The notes below the pieces were generated by a model. That model was not told the origin of the DNA. It ran no database searches and saw only the letters and a program-made list of their open reading frames with translations. Positions 24,490-26,487 of a stretch of 26,487 bases of DNA are shown one piece after another; within the stretch, counting starts at the first letter, position 1; each line of letters opens with the position of its first letter. The stretch comes from CAYSYY01 sp964576115 [NCBI: uncultured Gemmatimonadota bacterium]. GTDB lineage: Bacteria; Blakebacterota; Blakebacteria; Blakebacterales. The DNA is taken from positions 1 through 26,487 of the forward strand of contig CAZNUA010000048.1 of the NCBI GenBank assembly GCA_964576115.1, given 5' to 3'. Made by a program: the position numbers and the translations under genes.

Positions 24490-25912
24490 ACTCATCCTTG
24501 TTCAGACCATAACTCTTCATCTTGCCATAGAGCGAGCGGGGTTCGATGCCGGCCAGTTCGGCCGTCTCGCCGATCCGCCCGCCGGTCTGCTCGAGAAGAC
24601 GGGTCAGATAGTCTTTCTCCACCCGGCGGACCGCCTGAGCCCGCACCTCTCTGATCGATCGCGCGTACCATTCCTCGGGGATTCGAATGGTAAACTCACC
24701 GCCGTCATCGGGGCCGCTCGAGCCGGGGGGAACCGTCCGCAGAACGGTGAGTTCGTCCGGCAGGTCCAGAGTGTCGATAGTATCATCCCGGCAGAGAAGA
24801 ACCGCCCGTTCGAGAACATTGATCAGTTCCCGGATGTTTCCCGGCCAGTGGTAACGGCTGAGTAGTTCTACGGCGTCGTGTGAGATACCCTGGATCTGTT
24901 TGCCCGTGCGCGAGGCTATCTCGCGGGTGAAAGACTCAGCCAGCAGGGGAAGGTCGGCCAGCCGTTCCCGCAGGGGAGGCATTTCGACCGTCACGGTACC
25001 GAGGCGAAGATAGAGATCGTTTCGCAATCGCCCCTCTTCCAGCTCACGCTGAACATCCCGGCTGGTGGAGGCGATGACCCGCAGGTCCACCGGGATGCCG
25101 TTGCCGGCCCCGTTCGCCCGCACCTCGTGGTTTTCGAGCGTCCAGAGAAGCTTGACCTGGAGATGGATCGGCAAGTCACAGATCTCGTCGATGAAAAGAG
25201 TGCCGCCGTGAGCCAGTTCGAGACCGCCCCTCTGGACGGGAGAGGTGCCGACAGGAGTATCTCCCACCTGACCGAACAGGTGACTTTCGATTACCGGGTC
25301 AGGGGCGCCGCTGCAGTTGATCGCCAGAAAGGGGCCGTCGGCCCGGCGACTGGCGTAATGTATGGCTCGGGCCAGCCGTTCTTTCCCCACCCCGGTTTCT
25401 CCCCGTACCAACAGGGGGTACTCGCTGTCCACCGCCCGCCGCACGACCTGCAGGAACTGCTGCATCGCTTCGCTCGAGGCAACGAAGTCGGTGAGGGCCG
25501 GCTTCCTGACCGCCCGCCGGGCGGTGAAGACTTCATGAAGGATTTCTTTTCGATGCCGGATGATAGAAGTGAAAATATCGGCGAGCTGATCGTCGGAGAG
25601 GGTACGCGGCAGAAGCACTTCCATGCCGGAACCCTTCATCAGGGCCTGCTCTTGGATCCCGAAATCATCGGTCAGTACGACGACGGCGCGCGAATATCCC
25701 GTGCCGGTCAATTCCCGGGCGCTGTCGGCGACCGGTTCCGGCAGAACGCTACGTTCGATAACCATGATGTCGCAGGGATAGTCGAGGAGCAGATCGTAAT
25801 CGATCTGGTCTTCTGTCAGGGAAATGAGCGTGACGTCATCATGCTGTATCAGGCGTTCAAACCGGTCCCGATCACGATCGTTGCCGATAGCATTTAGAAC
25901 TCGCAGGAGCAC
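24479..25912 (-). CDS. NtrC-like AAA+ regulator with pseudo-receiver and degenerate GAFTGA loop
   Basis: This 477-residue protein has three domains. Residues 1-125 look like a receiver fold, but the phospho-acceptor position is Glu53 (CDIMVIERS) and the usual acidic pair and lysine are not visible, so it is probably a pseudo-receiver. The AAA+ domain (about 142-385) has Walker A GETGVGKE (171-178), Walker B TLFIDE (Asp242, Glu243), arginine-finger candidates Arg297 and Arg303, and HWPGNIREL (355-363). The sigma-54 contact loop normally reads LFGHxxGAFTGA; here it is LFGQVGDTPVGT (212-223). Residues 432-470 form a Fis-type helix-turn-helix. It may therefore act with the ordinary sigma factor or as a repressor. 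The start is GTG at 25910-25912 with a GGGGG stretch upstream. It may regulate the convergent APC gene or distant genes. Confidence 0.88.
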   Translation of the reverse strand: MLLRVLNAIGNDRDRDRFERLIQHDDVTLISLTEDQIDYDLLLDYPCDIMVIERSVLPEPVADSARELTGTGYSRAVVVLTDDFGIQEQALMKGSGMEVLLPRTLSDDQLADIFTSIIRHRKEILHEVFTARRAVRKPALTDFVASSEAMQQFLQVVRRAVDSEYPLLVRGETGVGKERLARAIHYASRRADGPFLAINCSGAPDPVIESHLFGQVGDTPVGTSPVQRGGLELAHGGTLFIDEICDLPIHLQVKLLWTLENHEVRANGAGNGIPVDLRVIASTSRDVQRELEEGRLRNDLYLRLGTVTVEMPPLRERLADLPLLAESFTREIASRTGKQIQGISHDAVELLSRYHWPGNIRELINVLERAVLLCRDDTIDTLDLPDELTVLRTVPPGSSGPDDGGEFTIRIPEEWYARSIREVRAQAVRRVEKDYLTRLLEQTGGRIGETAELAGIEPRSLYGKMKSYGLNKDEFKN

Positions 25913-26070
25913 GACACACCCCCATCGGTTGAATCGGAATCATCCCCTCGGGCGTATGGAGGATCCGACCCCGCCAGAAGCCGGTTCTCCCGCTCTTCTT
26001 CTTGTATGACACCTTAGACCCGGCTGTCCTTTACCACAGACACCGATTTTTTCAGCCTGGATGCAGACAT

Positions 26071-26129
26071 TTTTCCCCGGTTTCGGACATCTTCGTTCCG
26101 TTTCGGGTGCTTTTTTCCGTTTCCGGCCC
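26071..26129. repeat. three imperfect 19-20 base tandem repeats
   Basis: Copies are centred on GGTTTCGG (26079-26086), CGTTTCGG (26099-26106) and CGTTTCCGG (26118-26126). The last two share TTCCGTTTCSGG (26096-26107 and 26115-26126). The spacing of 19-20 bases is about two helical turns, so proteins bound to them would lie on one face of the DNA. Confidence 0.4.
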
Positions 26130-26154
26130 CCCACTCTTCTTCGGGACCTCGAAA

Positions 26155-26167
26155 TCTCTGTCAGAGA
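26155..26167. promoter_or_regulatory. 13-base palindrome TCTCTG-T-CAGAGA
   Basis: A perfect inverted repeat with a single central base lies about 40 bases before the small ORF and about 240 bases upstream of the regulator gene on the other strand. It is a candidate operator, known only from sequence symmetry. Confidence 0.25.
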
Positions 26168-26206
26168 CCTTTACCTCCGGGTTCGATGTGATCTAGTATC
26201 CCACGC

Positions 26207-26419
26207 ATGACTCACGCCCTTGAGCCAGATCAGGCGAGGTCCCGTCCGCACCTGGATCCGGCTGTCGAAAGCCTGCCGAGCCCCGAGCCGGAAGATGACA
26301 ACAACAGACAGGATCCGCCAGCGGACGAACCGGAGGATAAGGCTGAGGACGTGAAAGGCCCGCCCGATCCTTTCACCGGGCACGATGGTGCCGACAGCTC
26401 CTACCTGGACCGGGCCTGA
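26207..26419 (+). CDS. hypothetical small acidic, proline-rich protein
   Basis: I do not recognise this 70-residue frame. It is rich in Asp, Glu and Pro (SLPSPEPEDDNNRQDPPADE), has no hydrophobic segment or cysteine, and would be soluble and probably disordered. Support for reality is modest: third codon positions are mostly G or C like the neighbouring genes, and a strong hairpin with a short T-run begins 15 bases after the stop. Against it: no ribosome-binding site is visible before ATG 26207, and an overlapping 87-codon frame exists on the other strand (26171-26434). It could be noise. Confidence 0.4.
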   Translation: MTHALEPDQARSRPHLDPAVESLPSPEPEDDNNRQDPPADEPEDKAEDVKGPPDPFTGHDGADSSYLDRA

Positions 26420-26433
26420 ACCCGGATAATACA

Positions 26434-26476
26434 CACCCGCCGCCCGACCCCCGTGGCTGGGGCCGGACGGCGGGTG
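26434..26476 (+). terminator. GC-rich hairpin terminator
   Basis: CACCCGCCG (26434-26442) pairs perfectly with CGGCGGGTG (26468-26476), and the inner bases CCGACCCC and GGGGCCGG extend the stem with one mismatch. CCGTTTCC follows on the plus strand, giving only a short T-run. The orientation fits transcription ending after the small ORF. Confidence 0.6.
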
Positions 26477-26487
26477 CCGTTTCCCCG

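Larger units (their letters stand above)
25913..26206. other. intergenic region, 294 bases, with T-tracts and repeats
   Basis: This gap lies between the divergent regulator gene and the small ORF. It holds T-tracts (26047-26052, 26070-26074, 26111-26116), three imperfect 19-20 base repeats and a 13-base palindrome, listed separately. A weak plus-strand promoter guess is TTTACC with TAGTAT 18 bases further, ending near 26195. No RNA gene is recognised. Confidence 0.4.

Noticed and set aside
26171-26434. 87-codon minus-strand frame opposite the small acidic ORF
   Set aside because: It has one hydrophobic stretch but no clear start site, and the terminator hairpin fits the plus strand. I cannot exclude it fully.
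1-26487. tRNA, rRNA, CRISPR arrays, insertion sequences, phage genes
   Set aside because: I looked for these and saw no cloverleaf, regular short repeat array, transposase-like protein or terminal inverted repeats.

Overview
The window is high-GC DNA from an uncultured-looking, Gram-negative-type (diderm) bacterium. Two secreted enzymes carry lipoprotein signal peptides. Four large FtsX/MacB-type permeases occur without any ATPase subunit, and three of them are each preceded by a PadR regulator. That PadR plus 'orphan permease' (ADOP) expansion is best known from Acidobacteriota and is also seen in Gemmatimonadota and related uncultured high-GC phyla. No rRNA or marker gene here fixes the phylum. 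I see no tRNA, rRNA, CRISPR array, insertion sequence or phage gene.

Layout. (1) <3-3314 (+): a GH38-type glycosidase lipoprotein whose start lies just left of the window. (2) 3373-7204 (-): an operon read leftwards, PadR-1, permease ADOP-1, then a stand-alone M23 peptidase domain. (3) 7475-8438 (-): a 3-keto-disaccharide hydrolase-like lipoprotein followed by a 52-codon remnant of a short-chain dehydrogenase with its middle deleted. (4) 8749-11759 (-): PadR-2 and ADOP-2. (5) 11968-14984 (-): PadR-3 and ADOP-3. (6) 15235-16536 (-): an ANKH/MATE-like membrane transporter. (7) 16709-20504 (+): a four-gene operon divergent from it, encoding a B12 methionine-synthase activation protein, a corrinoid protein, a homocysteine methyltransferase and an aspartase/fumarase-family lyase. 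(8) 20529-22943 (-): ADOP-4, without a PadR partner. (9) 23173-24489 (+): an APC amino-acid permease, overlapping tail to tail with (10) 24479-25912 (-), an NtrC-like AAA+ regulator with an abnormal GAFTGA loop. (11) 26207-26419 (+): a possible small acidic protein followed by a hairpin terminator.

How the parts fit. Operon 7 looks like methionine synthase (MetH) split into separate proteins. It has the homocysteine-binding, cobalamin-binding and S-adenosylmethionine-dependent reactivation modules, but no methyltetrahydrofolate (pterin-binding) module in the window, so its methyl donor is open. The PadR-ADOP units look like repeated regulator-controlled membrane modules. In each, the permease start codon lies within 4 bases of the PadR stop or overlaps it, so translation is probably coupled. 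PadR type and permease N-terminal prefix type appear to match. The two lipoprotein enzymes suggest use of complex glycans at the cell surface.

Most worth a second look: the folate-module-free split MetH operon, the NtrC-like regulator with a DTPVGT loop and a pseudo-receiver, the matched PadR/ADOP classes, the in-frame dehydrogenase deletion remnant, and the detached M23 domain.
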